Assembly: GCA_025869435.1 (NCBI GenBank)
Contig: JAOZVS010000058.1
Coordinates: 18,780-82,779, forward strand
Direction: 5' to 3'
Length of the DNA stretch: 64,000 nt
DNA from: Zavarzinia sp.
Lineage (GTDB): Bacteria > Pseudomonadota > Alphaproteobacteria > Zavarziniales > Zavarziniaceae
Shown piece by piece: positions 26,884 through 37,700 of this stretch. The notes beneath the pieces were generated by a model. It worked only from the letters and a program-made list of their open reading frames with translations, did not search any database and was not told the DNA's origin. Position 1 is the stretch's first letter. Every line of letters starts with the position of its first letter. The translations under genes and the position numbers were made by a program.

Positions 26884-27224
26884 CACAGCAGGTCTTTCAC
26901 CGTTTCGGGCGGGCGGGTGGCCTTGCCGCCCTTCGGTGTCGTCACGATTGGGCGATTCAGCAGGATCGGATGGGCGGCGATCGCGTCGAGAATGGCGTCG
27001 TCGGAGGCCCCGGCCAGCTGCATTTCCTTCGCCAGCGGCTCCTTTGCGCGCAGCAGGTCGCGGGCGGACAGGCCCCTGGTCGCGGCCAGCTTGGCCAGAT
27101 CGGCCCGGCTGGGCGGCGTCTTCAGATAGTCGACCACGAGGGGTTCCACGCCGGCATCGCGGATGAGCTGAAGGGTGCTGCGCGATGTGCTGCATTTCGG
27201 ATTGTGATAGATTGTCACCGTCAT
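26883..27224 (-). CDS. arsC: ArsC-type arsenate reductase (glutaredoxin) family protein
   Basis: A 113-residue thioredoxin-fold protein. 'TIYHNPKCSTSRSTLQLIRDAG' holds the catalytic Cys in the ArsC context, and 'HPILLNRPIVTTPKGGKATRPPETV' the arginine-bearing C-terminal loop (R-P-I-V). These features favour glutaredoxin-dependent arsenate reductase over Spx. Start at ATG 27224. No arsB/acr3/arsR gene is near; a general thiol role with the cupin and divergent GST genes is equally possible. Confidence 0.85.
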   Translation of the reverse strand: MTVTIYHNPKCSTSRSTLQLIRDAGVEPLVVDYLKTPPSRADLAKLAATRGLSARDLLRAKEPLAKEMQLAGASDDAILDAIAAHPILLNRPIVTTPKGGKATRPPETVKDLL

Positions 27225-27343
27225 GATCGGGTCCTGGAATCGCTGTTGGCGGCGAGAATAGCACCGCCAGCCGCCCCCCGCGTCATGTCGCGGAACATCA
27301 CCGGACGGCAAAGCACCGTCCGGGACCGAGGAGAGAAACACCC

Positions 27344-28468
27344 ATGCCCGCCCTGCAGCTTTATGGCGCCCCCTGCTCGCTTTACACCGCCAAGGTCCGT
27401 TCCGCCCTGCGCAAGCAGCGCGTGACCTTCCGTGAATATTTCGCCAGCCATCCCGAATACCGCGAGCGCATCCTGCCGGCTGCGCAGAACCAGCGCATCC
27501 CCGTGGTCGAATTCCCGGACGGCGCGATCGTGCAGGATTCGGCGGAAATTCTCGATCATATGGCCAATCTCGGCTTGCTGGGCACCGCGCCCTCGGGCGC
27601 CCTCCGCGTGGTCGAACTCTTCATCGAGGCTTACGCCGACCGGGCCATGCTGCGCCCCGCCATGCATTACCGCTGGAACTTCCGGGCGGAAAACGAAGCC
27701 TTCATCATCGGCGAATTCGCCCGGCTGGTGGCCCGGGGCGATACCGCCAAGGGTCTCGATACCGGGCGGATGCTGGCCGGGCGCATGGCCGCCTATCTGC
27801 CGCCCCTCGGCATCACGGAAAGCTCGATTCCCGCGATCGAGGCGCAATATCTCGCCCTGCTCGACCGTCTGGACCGGCATTTCTCGGCGGCGCCCTATCT
27901 CCTCGGCGGCAGTCCGTCGCGGGCGGATTACGGTCTGATGGGGCCGCTGCACGCCCACCTTGGCCGCGATCCGTTTCCGGCCGCGCTGATGCAGTCGAAG
28001 GCGCCCCTCGTCTATCGCTGGACCGAGCGGATGAACGCGGGCGAGGACACGTCGCCTGAATTTCCGGACACGGCGCCCGGTTTTGCCGCGAGCGATACGT
28101 TGCGCGCCGTGCTCGATCTGATGGCGGAGGAATTCGGGCCGGAGCTGCGCGAAACCCTGAAACTCTTCGCCAACTGGGCGGCCGAACATGCGGATCTGGC
28201 CGCCGGCAGCCCGGTCTCGCCCAAGGGCGTCGATCAGCCGAGTTTCGGTCCCATCCGCTTCGAGATCCAGGGCAGCACCGTCGAGGTCATGTCCGCCGGT
28301 CATTCCCTGTGGATGCTGCAGCGGGCGCAGGATGCCTTCGCCGCCCTGACGGAGGCGGAAAAGGCCGAGGCGCGGGACCTCTTGTCGGCCGGCGGCGTCG
28401 CTGCCCTGCTCGACGAAAAAATGCCCCGGCGGCTGGACCGCCAGGGCAACAAGTTGAGCGTCGCGTAG
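27344..28468 (+). CDS. Glutathione S-transferase family protein
   Basis: A 374-residue protein, longer than the usual ~210-residue GST. The N-terminal thioredoxin-like domain 'LQLYGAPCSLYTAKVRSALRK...VVEFPDGAIVQDSAEILDHM' contains the cis-proline and the S/E glutathione contact ('DSAEI'), followed by an all-helical domain. The extra ~130 residues at the C-terminus are helical and of unknown role. It is divergent from the ArsC/cupin pair. Glutathione conjugation or dehalogenase/isomerase activity cannot be distinguished. Confidence 0.82.
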   Translation: MPALQLYGAPCSLYTAKVRSALRKQRVTFREYFASHPEYRERILPAAQNQRIPVVEFPDGAIVQDSAEILDHMANLGLLGTAPSGALRVVELFIEAYADRAMLRPAMHYRWNFRAENEAFIIGEFARLVARGDTAKGLDTGRMLAGRMAAYLPPLGITESSIPAIEAQYLALLDRLDRHFSAAPYLLGGSPSRADYGLMGPLHAHLGRDPFPAALMQSKAPLVYRWTERMNAGEDTSPEFPDTAPGFAASDTLRAVLDLMAEEFGPELRETLKLFANWAAEHADLAAGSPVSPKGVDQPSFGPIRFEIQGSTVEVMSAGHSLWMLQRAQDAFAALTEAEKAEARDLLSAGGVAALLDEKMPRRLDRQGNKLSVA

Positions 28469-28474
28469 GGAGAT

Positions 28475-29614
28475 TCAAAGGCTTCGGGCGATCACCATGC
28501 GCTGAACGTCCGAGGTGCCCTCGTAGATCTGGCAGACCCGGACGTCGCGATAGATCCGCTCCACCGGGTAATCCGCCAGGTAACCATAGCCGCCCAGGGT
28601 CTGGATGGCGACGGAACAGACCCGCTCCGCCATTTCCGACGCGAAGAGCTTGGCCTGGCTTGCCTCGATCAGGCAGGGCAGGCCGGCTTCGCGCAGGCGC
28701 GCGGCGCGGTGCACCATGAGGCGCGCGGCTTCGATCTGGGTCGCCATGTCGGCGAGCCGGAAGCCCACGGCCTGATGGTTCATGATCGGCTGGCCGAAGG
28801 TGACGCGCTCCTTGGCATAGGCGACGGCGTAATCGAAGGCCGCGCGCGCCATGCCGACCGATTGCGCGGCGATGCCGATGCGCCCGCCCTCGAGGTTGGA
28901 AAGGGCGATCTTGTAGCCCTCCCCTTCCTTGCCAAGGAGGTTTTCGGCCGGCAGCCGCAGGTCCTCGAAGATGATCTGGCAGGTATCGGAGGCGTGCTGG
29001 CCCAGCTTGTCCTCGACCCGCGCGACCTTGTAACCCTCCGTATCCGTCGGCACGATGAAGGCGGAAATGCCCTTCTTGCCGGCGGAAGGATCGGTCACGG
29101 CGAAAACGATGGCGACCTTGGCGTTCTTGCCCGAGGTGATGAACTGCTTGGTGCCGTTCAGCACATAGTGGCTGTTGCCGTCCCTGGTCGCGCGCGTCTT
29201 CAGGCCGGCGGCGTCGGAGCCGGCCTGGGGTTCGGTCAGCATGAAGGCGCCGATGGCCTTGCCCGCGGCCATGTCGGGCAGATACTTGGCCTTCTGCGCC
29301 TCGGTGCCGAACTTCAGGATCGGCAGGCAGCCGACGGAATTATGCACGCTCATGATGGTCGAGAGCGCGCCGCAGCCGGCCGCGATCTCTTCGAGCGCCA
29401 TGGCATAGGCGAGATTGCCGGTGTCCGAGCCGCCCCATGCCTCCGGCACGACCATGCCGAAGAAGCCGAGCTCGCCCATTTCGGCGACGGCCTGTGCCGG
29501 GAATTCGTGGTTGCGGTCCCAGTCGCCGGCGAAGGGCGCCAGCCGCTCGGCGGCGAAGGAACGTGCCGCGTCGCGAATCTGGACCTGCTCCTCGGTGTAA
29601 CCGAAGTCGCTCAT
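28475..29614 (-). CDS. Acyl-CoA dehydrogenase
   Basis: A 379-residue FAD-dependent dehydrogenase that introduces the alpha-beta double bond in acyl-CoA. '[17 protein letters not shown]' and '[13 protein letters not shown]' line the FAD/substrate site, and the C-terminal '[17 protein letters not shown]' contains the catalytic-type glutamate and a signature ending. Start at ATG 29614. The stop of the upstream thiolase gene is 1 nt away, so it is the last gene of the acyl-CoA operon. Short/branched-chain specificity is likely but not proven. Confidence 0.93.
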   Translation of the reverse strand: MSDFGYTEEQVQIRDAARSFAAERLAPFAGDWDRNHEFPAQAVAEMGELGFFGMVVPEAWGGSDTGNLAYAMALEEIAAGCGALSTIMSVHNSVGCLPILKFGTEAQKAKYLPDMAAGKAIGAFMLTEPQAGSDAAGLKTRATRDGNSHYVLNGTKQFITSGKNAKVAIVFAVTDPSAGKKGISAFIVPTDTEGYKVARVEDKLGQHASDTCQIIFEDLRLPAENLLGKEGEGYKIALSNLEGGRIGIAAQSVGMARAAFDYAVAYAKERVTFGQPIMNHQAVGFRLADMATQIEAARLMVHRAARLREAGLPCLIEASQAKLFASEMAERVCSVAIQTLGGYGYLADYPVERIYRDVRVCQIYEGTSDVQRMVIARSL

Positions 29615-29615
29615 C

Positions 29616-30791
29616 TCAGTGCACCAGCTCGACCGCGAGGGCGGTCGCTTCGCCGCCACCGATGCAAAGCGAGGCGACGCCACGCTTCAGGCCGTATTTC
29701 TCGAGCGCGGCCATGAGGGTGACCAGGATGCGCGCACCCGAGGCACCGATGGGATGGCCGAGGGCGCAGGCGCCGCCATGGATATTCACCGCCGCGGGAT
29801 CGAGGCCAAGCTCGCGGATCGCCGCCATGGCGACGACGGCGAAGGCTTCGTTGATCTCGTAGAGGTCGACATCCTTCTTGGTCCAGCCGGTCTTGGCGAA
29901 CAGTTTCTCGATCGAGCCGATGGGCGCGGTCGGGAACAGGCTGGGCTTGTCGGCATGGGTGGCGTGGCCCCGGATGACGGCGATGGGGGTAAGGCCCCGC
30001 TTTTCCGCTTCCGAGCGCTTCATCAGGACGAGCGCGGCGGCACCGTCCGAGATGGAGGAGGAATTGGCGGCGGTCACCGTGCCGCCCTCGCGGAAGGCGG
30101 GCTTCAGGGTCGGGATCTTGTCCATCCGGGCCTTGGGCGGCTGCTCGTCGCTCGAAACCTCGCCGCCCTTCTTCAGGGTAACGGCGACGATCTCCTTGAC
30201 GAAGGAGCCGTCCTTGATCGCCGTCTGGGCCTTGGTCAGGGAGGCGATGGCATAGGCATCCTGGGCCTCGCGGCTGAACTGGAAGCTCTGGGCGCAATCC
30301 TCGGCGAAGGTGCCCATCAGGCGGCCCTTGTCATAGGCGTCCTCAAGGCCGTCGAGGAACATATGGTCCATGACCCTTCCATGGCCCATGCGATAGCCGC
30401 CCCGCGCCTTGTCGAGAAGATAGGGGGCGTTGGTCATGCTCTCCATGCCGCCCGCGACGGCGACATTGGCGGAGCCGGCCAGGATCAAGTCATGGGCGAA
30501 CATCGCCGCCTTCATGCCCGAGCCGCACATCTTGTTGACCGTGGTCGCGCCCGCGCCCAGCGGCAAGCCCGCGCCCAGCGCGGCCTGACGGGCCGGCGCC
30601 TGGCCCTGGCCGGCGGGCAGCACGCAGCCGAAAACGATCTCCTCGACCGCATCCGGCGACAGGCCGGCGCGGGAAAGCGCGCCCGTGATCGCGGTCGCAC
30701 CGAGCTGCGAGGCGGTGAAATCCTTCAGGTCGCCCTGAAATCCCCCCATGGGGGTACGCGCGGCACCGACGATGACGATGGGATCTTCCAT
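29616..30791 (-). CDS. Acetyl-CoA C-acyltransferase (thiolase)
   Basis: A 391-residue thiolase. The nucleophilic cysteine lies in '[15 protein letters not shown]' (about residue 88), the His in '[17 protein letters not shown]' and the second Cys in '[15 protein letters not shown]'. It cleaves 3-ketoacyl-CoA, or makes acetoacetyl-CoA in reverse. Start at ATG 30791. It lies between the SDR (14 nt upstream) and the acyl-CoA dehydrogenase, so degradation is the natural direction. Confidence 0.94.
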   Translation of the reverse strand: MEDPIVIVGAARTPMGGFQGDLKDFTASQLGATAITGALSRAGLSPDAVEEIVFGCVLPAGQGQAPARQAALGAGLPLGAGATTVNKMCGSGMKAAMFAHDLILAGSANVAVAGGMESMTNAPYLLDKARGGYRMGHGRVMDHMFLDGLEDAYDKGRLMGTFAEDCAQSFQFSREAQDAYAIASLTKAQTAIKDGSFVKEIVAVTLKKGGEVSSDEQPPKARMDKIPTLKPAFREGGTVTAANSSSISDGAAALVLMKRSEAEKRGLTPIAVIRGHATHADKPSLFPTAPIGSIEKLFAKTGWTKKDVDLYEINEAFAVVAMAAIRELGLDPAAVNIHGGACALGHPIGASGARILVTLMAALEKYGLKRGVASLCIGGGEATALAVELVH

Positions 30792-30805
30792 GATGCCTCT
30801 CCTTG

Positions 30806-31570
30806 TTACTTGGCGGCCATGCGAAGCGCGCCGTCGAGACGGATCACTTCGCCGTTCAACATGCGGTTCTCGGCGATATGCTTGACCAGCGCGGCGAATT
30901 CCTCCGGATAGCCGAGGCGGGAGGGGAACGGCACGAGCTTGCCCAGGGAATCCTTCACCTCCTGCGGCATCCCCGCCATCATCGGGGTCTCGAAGGTGCC
31001 GGGCGCGATCGAGACGACGCGGATGCCGGTGCGGGCCAACTCGCGCGCGATCGGCAGGGTCATGCCGACCACGCCGCCCTTGGACGCCGCATAGGCCGCC
31101 TGGCCGATCTGGCCGTCGTAAGCCGCGATCGAGGCGGTATTGACGATCACGCCCCGCTCGCCATCCTCGCCCGGCTCGTTCTTCGCCATGGCGAAGGCGG
31201 CGACGCGCAGCATGTTGAAGGCGCCGATCAGGTTGACGTTGATCACCTTGGCGAAACTGTCGAGCCTGTGGGGCGCGTCGCGCCCGACGACCTTCTCGCC
31301 GATGACGATGCCGGCGCAATTGGCGAGGCCATGCACGGCGCCGAATTTCGCGATCGCCGCATCGACCGCACTTTGCGCGTCGTCGGCGCTGGTGACGTCG
31401 GTCTTCACGAAAATGGCGTTGGGGCCAAGGCCCTCGGCGACCGAGGCTCCATTCGGATTGACATCGACGAGGACGGCGTTGCCGCCGGCCGAAACGACCA
31501 TCCGCGCGGTCGCGAGGCCGAGGCCCGAAGCGCCGCCGGTAACGATGAAGGTCTTGCCCGTGATCTGCAC
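30806..31570 (-). CDS. 3-hydroxyacyl-CoA dehydrogenase type-2-like SDR
   Basis: A 254-residue short-chain dehydrogenase. '[20 protein letters not shown]' binds NAD, 'ANCAGIV' and the catalytic '[20 protein letters not shown]' (Y-x3-K) follow, and '[17 protein letters not shown]' closes the site. It is of the HSD17B10 type, oxidising 3-hydroxyacyl-CoA such as 2-methyl-3-hydroxybutyryl-CoA. With thiolase and acyl-CoA dehydrogenase it completes most steps of a short/branched-chain beta-oxidation; no dedicated hydratase is present in this operon. Confidence 0.93.
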   Translation of the reverse strand: MQITGKTFIVTGGASGLGLATARMVVSAGGNAVLVDVNPNGASVAEGLGPNAIFVKTDVTSADDAQSAVDAAIAKFGAVHGLANCAGIVIGEKVVGRDAPHRLDSFAKVINVNLIGAFNMLRVAAFAMAKNEPGEDGERGVIVNTASIAAYDGQIGQAAYAASKGGVVGMTLPIARELARTGIRVVSIAPGTFETPMMAGMPQEVKDSLGKLVPFPSRLGYPEEFAALVKHIAENRMLNGEVIRLDGALRMAAK

Positions 31571-31611
31571 GTCAGGCTCCTGAAGAATTTAAGTCTATCG
31601 CTTTTATCGTC

Positions 31612-31700
31612 GTCCCGGCGCAGGCCGGGACCTCGAGACGAAGGGGCACCTGGCGTCCCTCCCGCGAGATCCCAGGCTTCACCGGGATGACGCGGGAGGG
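31612..31700. repeat. REP-like palindromic intergenic element
   Basis: The element carries 'gtcccggcgcaggccgggac' (31612-31631), then 'atcccaggcttcaccgggat' (31669-31688) nested inside a 10-bp stem 'ccctcccgcg' / 'cgcgggaggg' (31657-31666 with 31691-31700). This is the familiar 'GTCCCGGC...GCCGGGAC / ATCCC..GGGATGACG' repeat of alphaproteobacterial intergenic regions. It lies between the acyl-CoA synthetase and SDR genes and may affect mRNA stability or processing. Confidence 0.75.
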
Positions 31701-31707
31701 AGCGAAA

Positions 31708-33357
31708 TCAGGCCGCCGAGGCGTCCTTGGTCTTGGCCACTTCCTGGTTGCGCAGGATGAAACGCTGGACCTTGCCGCTGGGGGTCTTGGGCAGGTCGGT
31801 CACGAATTCGATCTCGCGCGGGAATGAATGGGTCGACAGGCGCTTGCGGACATATTGCTGCAGTTCCTCGGCCAGCTGGTCCGACGGCTCGAAGCCCTTG
31901 GACAGGACGACGAAGGCCTTCACGATCTCGGTCCGCTCCGGGTCGGGCTTGCCGACCACGGCGGCTTCGATCACGGCGGGATGTTCGATCAACGCGCTTT
32001 CGACATCGAAGGGGCCGATGCGATAGCCGGCGGAGGTGATGATATCGTCCGACCGGCCGACGAAGCTGACCGAGCCGTCGTCGTTCAGCTCGACCGTGTC
32101 GCCGGTCAGGTAGTAATTGCCGACGAAGCTGGGGGTCTCGCGGTTCAGGTAGCCGGGGAACCAGAACAGCGGCGACTTGCTGCGGTCGATGGCGAGAATG
32201 CCGGGCTTGCCGACCGGCAGTTCTTCCTGGCCCTCGGGATCGACGACGACGGCATGATAGCCGGGCATCGACAGGCCGGCGGAACCCATGCGGATCGGAT
32301 GCTCGATGCCATGGTGGTTGTTGACCACCATGCCGAGTTCGGTCTGTCCGTAATGATCGTTGATCGGCGCCGCCAGATGCTCGGCGAACCAGCGGATGAC
32401 CTCGGGGTTCAACGGCTCGCCGGCGGAGGAGACGGCGCGCAGCTGGCCCTTGATCGGCGCGGCGGCTTCCGGCCCGGCCGCGATCAGCAGGCGGTAGGCG
32501 GTGGGCGAGCCGGCCAGATTGGTGATGCCCAGCTTCTTGATCAGGCCATAGGTCGATTCGACGGTGAAGGAGCCGTCGTAGAACATGGTCGTATGGCCGA
32601 GCAGCAGGGGGCCGGTGACGGCATAGTAGAGACCATAGGCCCAGCCCGGATCGGCGATGTTCCAGAAGATGTCTTCGGGCAGCAGCTCGACCGCGTCGCG
32701 CATGTAGACGCCGAAAGACAGCAGCGCCTTCAGCGGCACCGGCACGCCCTTGGGCAGGCCCGTGGTGCCCGAGGTGAACATTAGGAGGAAGGCATCGTCG
32801 GGGCCGCGCAGCACCGGCTCGAAGCTGGCCGGCTGCTTCGCCAGTTCCGCCTCGAAATTCAGGTCGCCGGCCGGCACGTCCTTGCCCACGGTCAGGACCG
32901 GCGGGCAATCGGGCACATCGTCGAGCTTCGAGCGATTGCCGAGGTCGGTGACGACGAAGCGGCTTTCCGCCGTCTTCACCCGGTGCTCGATCGCCTTGGA
33001 GCCGAAGGCGGTGAACAGCGGCTGGTAGACGCAGCCGGCCCGCCAGGTGCCGAGGATGGTGACCAGAAGCTCGGGCGTGCGGGGCAGCAGGCCCGAGACA
33101 CGGTCGCCGGGCTTCGCGCCATGGGCGACCAGGAAATTGGCGAATTTGGCCGACATGTCGCGCAGCTGCTCGAAGGTATAGTCGGCGCTGCCGCCGTCCT
33201 TGCTTTCGTAGTGCAGGGCGATCCTGCCGCCTTCCGCATGGGCGTCGCAGCATTCGACGCAGGCGTTCAGGCCCCCGGCGAGGCTGCCTTTCAGCAACTC
33301 CTTCTCGAGCGCGGCGACGGAAAACCCGGCAATGACGGAATCATAGGTACGCTTCAT
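31708..33357 (-). CDS. AMP-forming acyl-CoA synthetase
   Basis: A 549-residue ANL-superfamily ligase that activates a carboxylic acid with ATP and CoA. P-loop 'LMFTSGTTGLPKGVPVP', A5-type 'INDHYGQTELGMV', 'YLTGDTVELNDDGSVSFVGRSDDIITSAGYRIGPFDVE', and the C-terminal lysine in 'KTPSGKVQRFILR'. It resembles acetyl/propionyl and medium-chain acyl synthetases. First gene of the acyl-CoA operon, separated from the SDR by a palindromic repeat. An AraC-type regulator gene is divergent (111 bp). Confidence 0.93.
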   Translation of the reverse strand: MKRTYDSVIAGFSVAALEKELLKGSLAGGLNACVECCDAHAEGGRIALHYESKDGGSADYTFEQLRDMSAKFANFLVAHGAKPGDRVSGLLPRTPELLVTILGTWRAGCVYQPLFTAFGSKAIEHRVKTAESRFVVTDLGNRSKLDDVPDCPPVLTVGKDVPAGDLNFEAELAKQPASFEPVLRGPDDAFLLMFTSGTTGLPKGVPVPLKALLSFGVYMRDAVELLPEDIFWNIADPGWAYGLYYAVTGPLLLGHTTMFYDGSFTVESTYGLIKKLGITNLAGSPTAYRLLIAAGPEAAAPIKGQLRAVSSAGEPLNPEVIRWFAEHLAAPINDHYGQTELGMVVNNHHGIEHPIRMGSAGLSMPGYHAVVVDPEGQEELPVGKPGILAIDRSKSPLFWFPGYLNRETPSFVGNYYLTGDTVELNDDGSVSFVGRSDDIITSAGYRIGPFDVESALIEHPAVIEAAVVGKPDPERTEIVKAFVVLSKGFEPSDQLAEELQQYVRKRLSTHSFPREIEFVTDLPKTPSGKVQRFILRNQEVAKTKDASAA

Positions 33358-33468
33358 CGGCGCATCTCCCTTGGCTTGTTCCGGCCCTCGGCCTTTGGCG
33401 AACGGGTTAAGCCCATTGCGCGGTGGCTACAATGGCAGCAGGCTCCAAATTCAGCGACGGAATTTGCC

Positions 33469-34539
33469 ATGACGAACAAGGGGGAACGGCCGGGGGCCAT
33501 GATGCAACGCGGCACGATATCGGTTCATCTCGTCGAGGAAGCGCTGGTGGTCGCCCGCGGGCGGGGCCTCGATGTCGATGCCGTCCTGGCCGCATCCGGC
33601 ATCTCCCCGGCCCTGCTCGCCGATGAGGAAGCCAGGGTGCCGGCCAGCCATTACGCCGCGCTGTGGCTGCAGCTGGCGCGGGCGATGAACTGCGAATTCT
33701 TCGGCATGGACCACCACCCCATGCGGCCTGGCAGTTTCGCCCTGATGGCGCGCAGCGCGCATGGCGCCGAAACCGTGGGCCAGGCGCTGCGCCGGGCCCT
33801 GCGCTTCATTTCGCTGATCCTCGACGATTTCCAGCCCCGGCTGGTGCGGGAGGGCGAGCGGGCCTCGATCACCCTCGCCGAGACCGGAGCACCGCTGCGG
33901 GCTTTCACCTATTGCACCTTCTGGCTGGTCATCCACGGCCTGACCTGCTGGCTGGCCGGCCGGCGCATCCCGGTGACGGCGGCGGAATTCCGCTGCGCCG
34001 AGCCGCCCTATATCGACGACTATCGCACCCTCTTTACCCACGACCTGCGCTTTGGCCGCGCCCGCACCCGGCTGGAATTCGACGCGGCGACCCTCGATCT
34101 GCCGGTGAAGCGCAGCGAGGCCGAGTTGAAGAGCTTCCTGCGCCGCGCGCCCGCCAACATCCTGGTCAAATACCGCTCCAACGACAGCCTGACGGTTCAT
34201 ATCCGCCGCAGCCTGCGCCGTGTCGCGGTGGCGGAATGGCCGGATTTCGACAGTCTGGCGGCGGGACTTCACATGTCCCCTTCGACCCTGCGCCGCCGGC
34301 TCGACGGTGAAGGACAGAATTATCAGGCGATCAAGGACTCGCTGCGGCGCGATCTCGCCATCCGCTGCCTGACCGACAGCGGTAACAGCGTGGCCGACAT
34401 CGCCGAGCGGCTGGGCTTCGCCGATCCCAGTTCGTTCCATCGCGCCTTCAAGAAATGGACGGGAATGCTGCCCGGCGAATTCAGGCGCGGGGCAACCGCG
34501 GAAAAGCCGTCCCAGACCGACAAGGGCGAGGCGGCGTGA
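33469..34539 (+). CDS. AraC family transcriptional regulator (Arabinose_bd-domain type)
   Basis: A regulator of about 356 residues. The N-terminal part ('VEEALVVARGRGLDVDAVLAASGISPALL...PASHYAALWLQLARAM') is the Arabinose_bd domain of OruR/ArgR-type regulators. The C-terminal AraC HTH pair has 'LAAGLHMSPSTLRRRLDGEGQNYQAIKDSLRRDLA' and 'VADIAERLGFADPSSFHRAFKKWTGMLPGEFR'. It is divergent from the acyl-CoA operon and probably controls it in response to an organic or fatty acid. ATG 33469 is used; ATG 33499 is possible. Confidence 0.9.
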   Translation: MTNKGERPGAMMQRGTISVHLVEEALVVARGRGLDVDAVLAASGISPALLADEEARVPASHYAALWLQLARAMNCEFFGMDHHPMRPGSFALMARSAHGAETVGQALRRALRFISLILDDFQPRLVREGERASITLAETGAPLRAFTYCTFWLVIHGLTCWLAGRRIPVTAAEFRCAEPPYIDDYRTLFTHDLRFGRARTRLEFDAATLDLPVKRSEAELKSFLRRAPANILVKYRSNDSLTVHIRRSLRRVAVAEWPDFDSLAAGLHMSPSTLRRRLDGEGQNYQAIKDSLRRDLAIRCLTDSGNSVADIAERLGFADPSSFHRAFKKWTGMLPGEFRRGATAEKPSQTDKGEAA

Positions 34540-34745
34540 CCACCCCCGCCACGCGATTCGTCGCATGGCGACCACGCCCCATCCCTTCCGCCTTAACCTG
34601 TCCTTAAAGGTATGACCGCAACTCTTCTGCCGTAGCCACTCCTGGCGCAGGCCCGGGCGCCGTGATTTGAAATGACACATTGTCTCGTCCTCCGCAGTTT
34701 GCGTTCACCTCCTGGCGGCTTCGTCGGGACGGGGGGTCTTGTTCC

Positions 34746-37700
34746 ATGACCGGCATAACCGCGCACGATACGTCGCCTCCTTCGGCGCTCGCCCGCCTCG
34801 GCGGCGGACGTCGGGCGGCTGGCCAGATGGCTTGCGCGACCGGTTCGGGCGTTTTCTACCTGCTGCTGGCCCTGATCGGCGCCCGTCTGGCGCCCATGGG
34901 CAATGTGCTCATGGCCATTTCCCTCGCCAACGCCGCCATGGTCGCCATTCTGTGGCGCAGTCCCTGGTCGCGCCTCCCGGCCCCCATCGTCGGGATCGCT
35001 CTTGCCGGCCTGCTGTTTTGCCTCGTCAGCGGCGTGACGCCGCTGCCCGCCGTGGGCCTCGCCCTGTGCATCAGCATTCATGTCGGCGCAACGCTTGGCC
35101 TCTCCCGGCAGCGCACCGCCGGAAAGCAGGGCATCGCCGGTGAATTCCGGAGCCTGCTGATCGCGGCCACGGCCGTCCCCCTGCTGACCGGACTTCCCGT
35201 CGCGGCGAGCGCCACGATACTGATGCAGGGCGACCTGCCCTTCCTGAGCATATGGTGGTTGTGGTGGCTGTCCTCCTGTGTCGGCACCATCATTTTCCTG
35301 CCCATCGGCTTTGCCTATGATCTCGCCGCCGCCCGGCGCATGGTCGAGGGCTGGCGCGTCGCCGAGGTGATCGCCATTACCGTGGCCTGCACCCTCATCG
35401 CGGTATTCGTCGCGGGCCGGGCCAATGCGCCGCTCGTCCTCATCGCCATTTTCCTGATGCTGGCGTCGTTGCGCCTGTCCAGCTTCGCCATGGCGATGAC
35501 GGCCGCGATCTCCAATCTGCTGGCCATCGCGACCGTGGACGGCCGGATCGAGATTCCCGTGGACTGGGGCCAGATCCTGGCGCTTCTGCCGGCCTATCTT
35601 CCGACCATGGCCCTGCTGGCGGTTCCCTATACGCTTTCGCGCCTGCTTGAAGACCATCGCGCCAGCCGCCGGTCCCTGCTGGAAAGCGAACAGCGCTTTC
35701 GCGGCGCGATGGACAATGCCGCCATCGGCATGGCCTTCGTCGCGCCCGATGGCCATATCATCGAAAGCAACCGCTCCTTCGCCGAAATGCTGGGCTACAC
35801 GACGGCTGAGATGGCCGGCATCAATTTTCGCGACATCACCTATGCGGAAGATCTGAAGCACGACGAGAGCCAGCTGGAGCGGGTGCTGGAAGGCGTGATC
35901 GACAGTTACCGCATGGAGAAACGCTACCTCACGAGCGATGGCCGCGTGCTGTGGTGCAATCTCGCCGTCTCGGCCTCGCGCGATCCGGAGTCCCGGGAGG
36001 TCCGGCACCTGATCGCCCAGGTCGAGAATATCGACCAGCGCAAGAAGGCCGAAGCCGCCCTGAGCGAAAGTGAAAGCCGGTGGAGCTTCGCGCTCGAAAG
36101 CGCCCGCCATGGCGTCTGGGACCGGGATCTCGTCGCCGGCCACACCTTCTATTCGCCGATGTGGACCGCCATGCTGGGCCTGCGCCAGGAAGACTTCGGC
36201 GACGACGAGAACAAATGGCTGGAGCTGATCCATCCCGACGACCGCCGGGCCGCCCTGCAGCTCGATCAGGCCTGCATCACGGGCACCAGCGATACGTTCT
36301 CGGCCGAGTTCCGGATGCGCCATCGGGATGGCCGCTGGATCTGGATTCTCGACCGGGGCCGCGTGGTTTCCCGCGATGCCGGCGGCAGGGCCACGCGGAT
36401 GATCGGCACCCATGCCGACATCACCGCCCGCAAGGAAGCCGAGGAAAGCCTGCGCGATCTTTCCGCCGCCCTGTTCGAAGAAAAGGAAAGACTGCGGGTC
36501 ACCCTCTATTCGATCGGCGATGCGGTCATCTGCACGGACACGTCCGCGCTGATCACCTTCATGAATCCGGTGGCCGAACAATTGACCGGCTGGACCGCGG
36601 CCGAAGCCCTGGGCCTCCCGGTGACCGAAATCTTCCGTATCTGCGACGGGGCGACCGGGGCCGACCTGCCCAACCCGATCGAAACCTGCCTGCGCGCGCT
36701 GAAGCCCTATTACATGAAGGGCGACGCCAACATGATCAGCCGCGAGGGCCGGCGCCTGAGCATTCAGGATTCAGCCGCGCCCATCCGCAATGCCGAGGGT
36801 GAGCTTCTGGGCGCCGTGCTGGTGTTCCAGGACGTGACCAAGGCCCGCGCGCTCGAACAGGAACTGGCGCAGTCGGCGCGCCAGGATGTCCTGACCGGCC
36901 TGCCCAATCGTCTCGCCCTCGAACAGCGTCTGGGTGAAGCCAGCGCCGAGGTCCAGGCCACGCGGCGCCGCTTCGCCCTCGCCTTCATGGATCTCGACCG
37001 CTTCAAGATCCTGAACGACAGCGCCGGCCACGAGGCCGGCAATGCCCTTCTGGTCAAGGTCGCGAACTGCATCCGTCAACTCGTCGGCGAAGAGGATGTG
37101 ACGGTGCGCCTCGGCGGCGACGAATTCGCCATTCTCCTCGCCGATCGCAGCATCGAGGAAGCCGAGGGCGTCGCCCGCAACATCATCTGCGCCCTCTCGG
37201 CCCTGACCTTCTCGTGGGACGGCAAGCCCTATCATGTCACCGGCAGCATCGGCCTTGCCGAGATCGCCGATGGCAGCGTCGCGGTCAGCGAGCTGATGAG
37301 CCGGGCGGATGTCGCCTGCTATGCCGCGAAATCGACCGGGCGCAACCGGGTCTGCACCTATCGCGCCGACGAAAGCGATGCCGGGCGCTACCACCGGGAT
37401 ATCCAGATCGCCTCGGGCATCAGGGCCGCCATCGCCGCCGACCGTTTCCGCCTCTTTGCCCAGCGCATCGAATATCTGAGCGATCACACGCCGGGCCGGC
37501 GCTATTACGAGATCCTGCTGCGGATGCAGGGTGAAAATGGCGAGTTGCTTTACCCCGGCCATTTCATTCCGGCGGCCGAGCGCTACGACCTGATGGGTGA
37601 GATCGATCGCTGGGTCATCCGCACCACCTTGCGGCGTTATGGCCCCCGCCTTGGCAGCCTCGGCGACTTCGCCCTCGCCATCAACCTGTCGGCCAATTCC

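Noticed and set aside
31612-31700. CRISPR-like repeat
   Set aside because: It is a single composite palindrome without evenly spaced direct repeats; no CRISPR array or cas gene is seen anywhere in the window.
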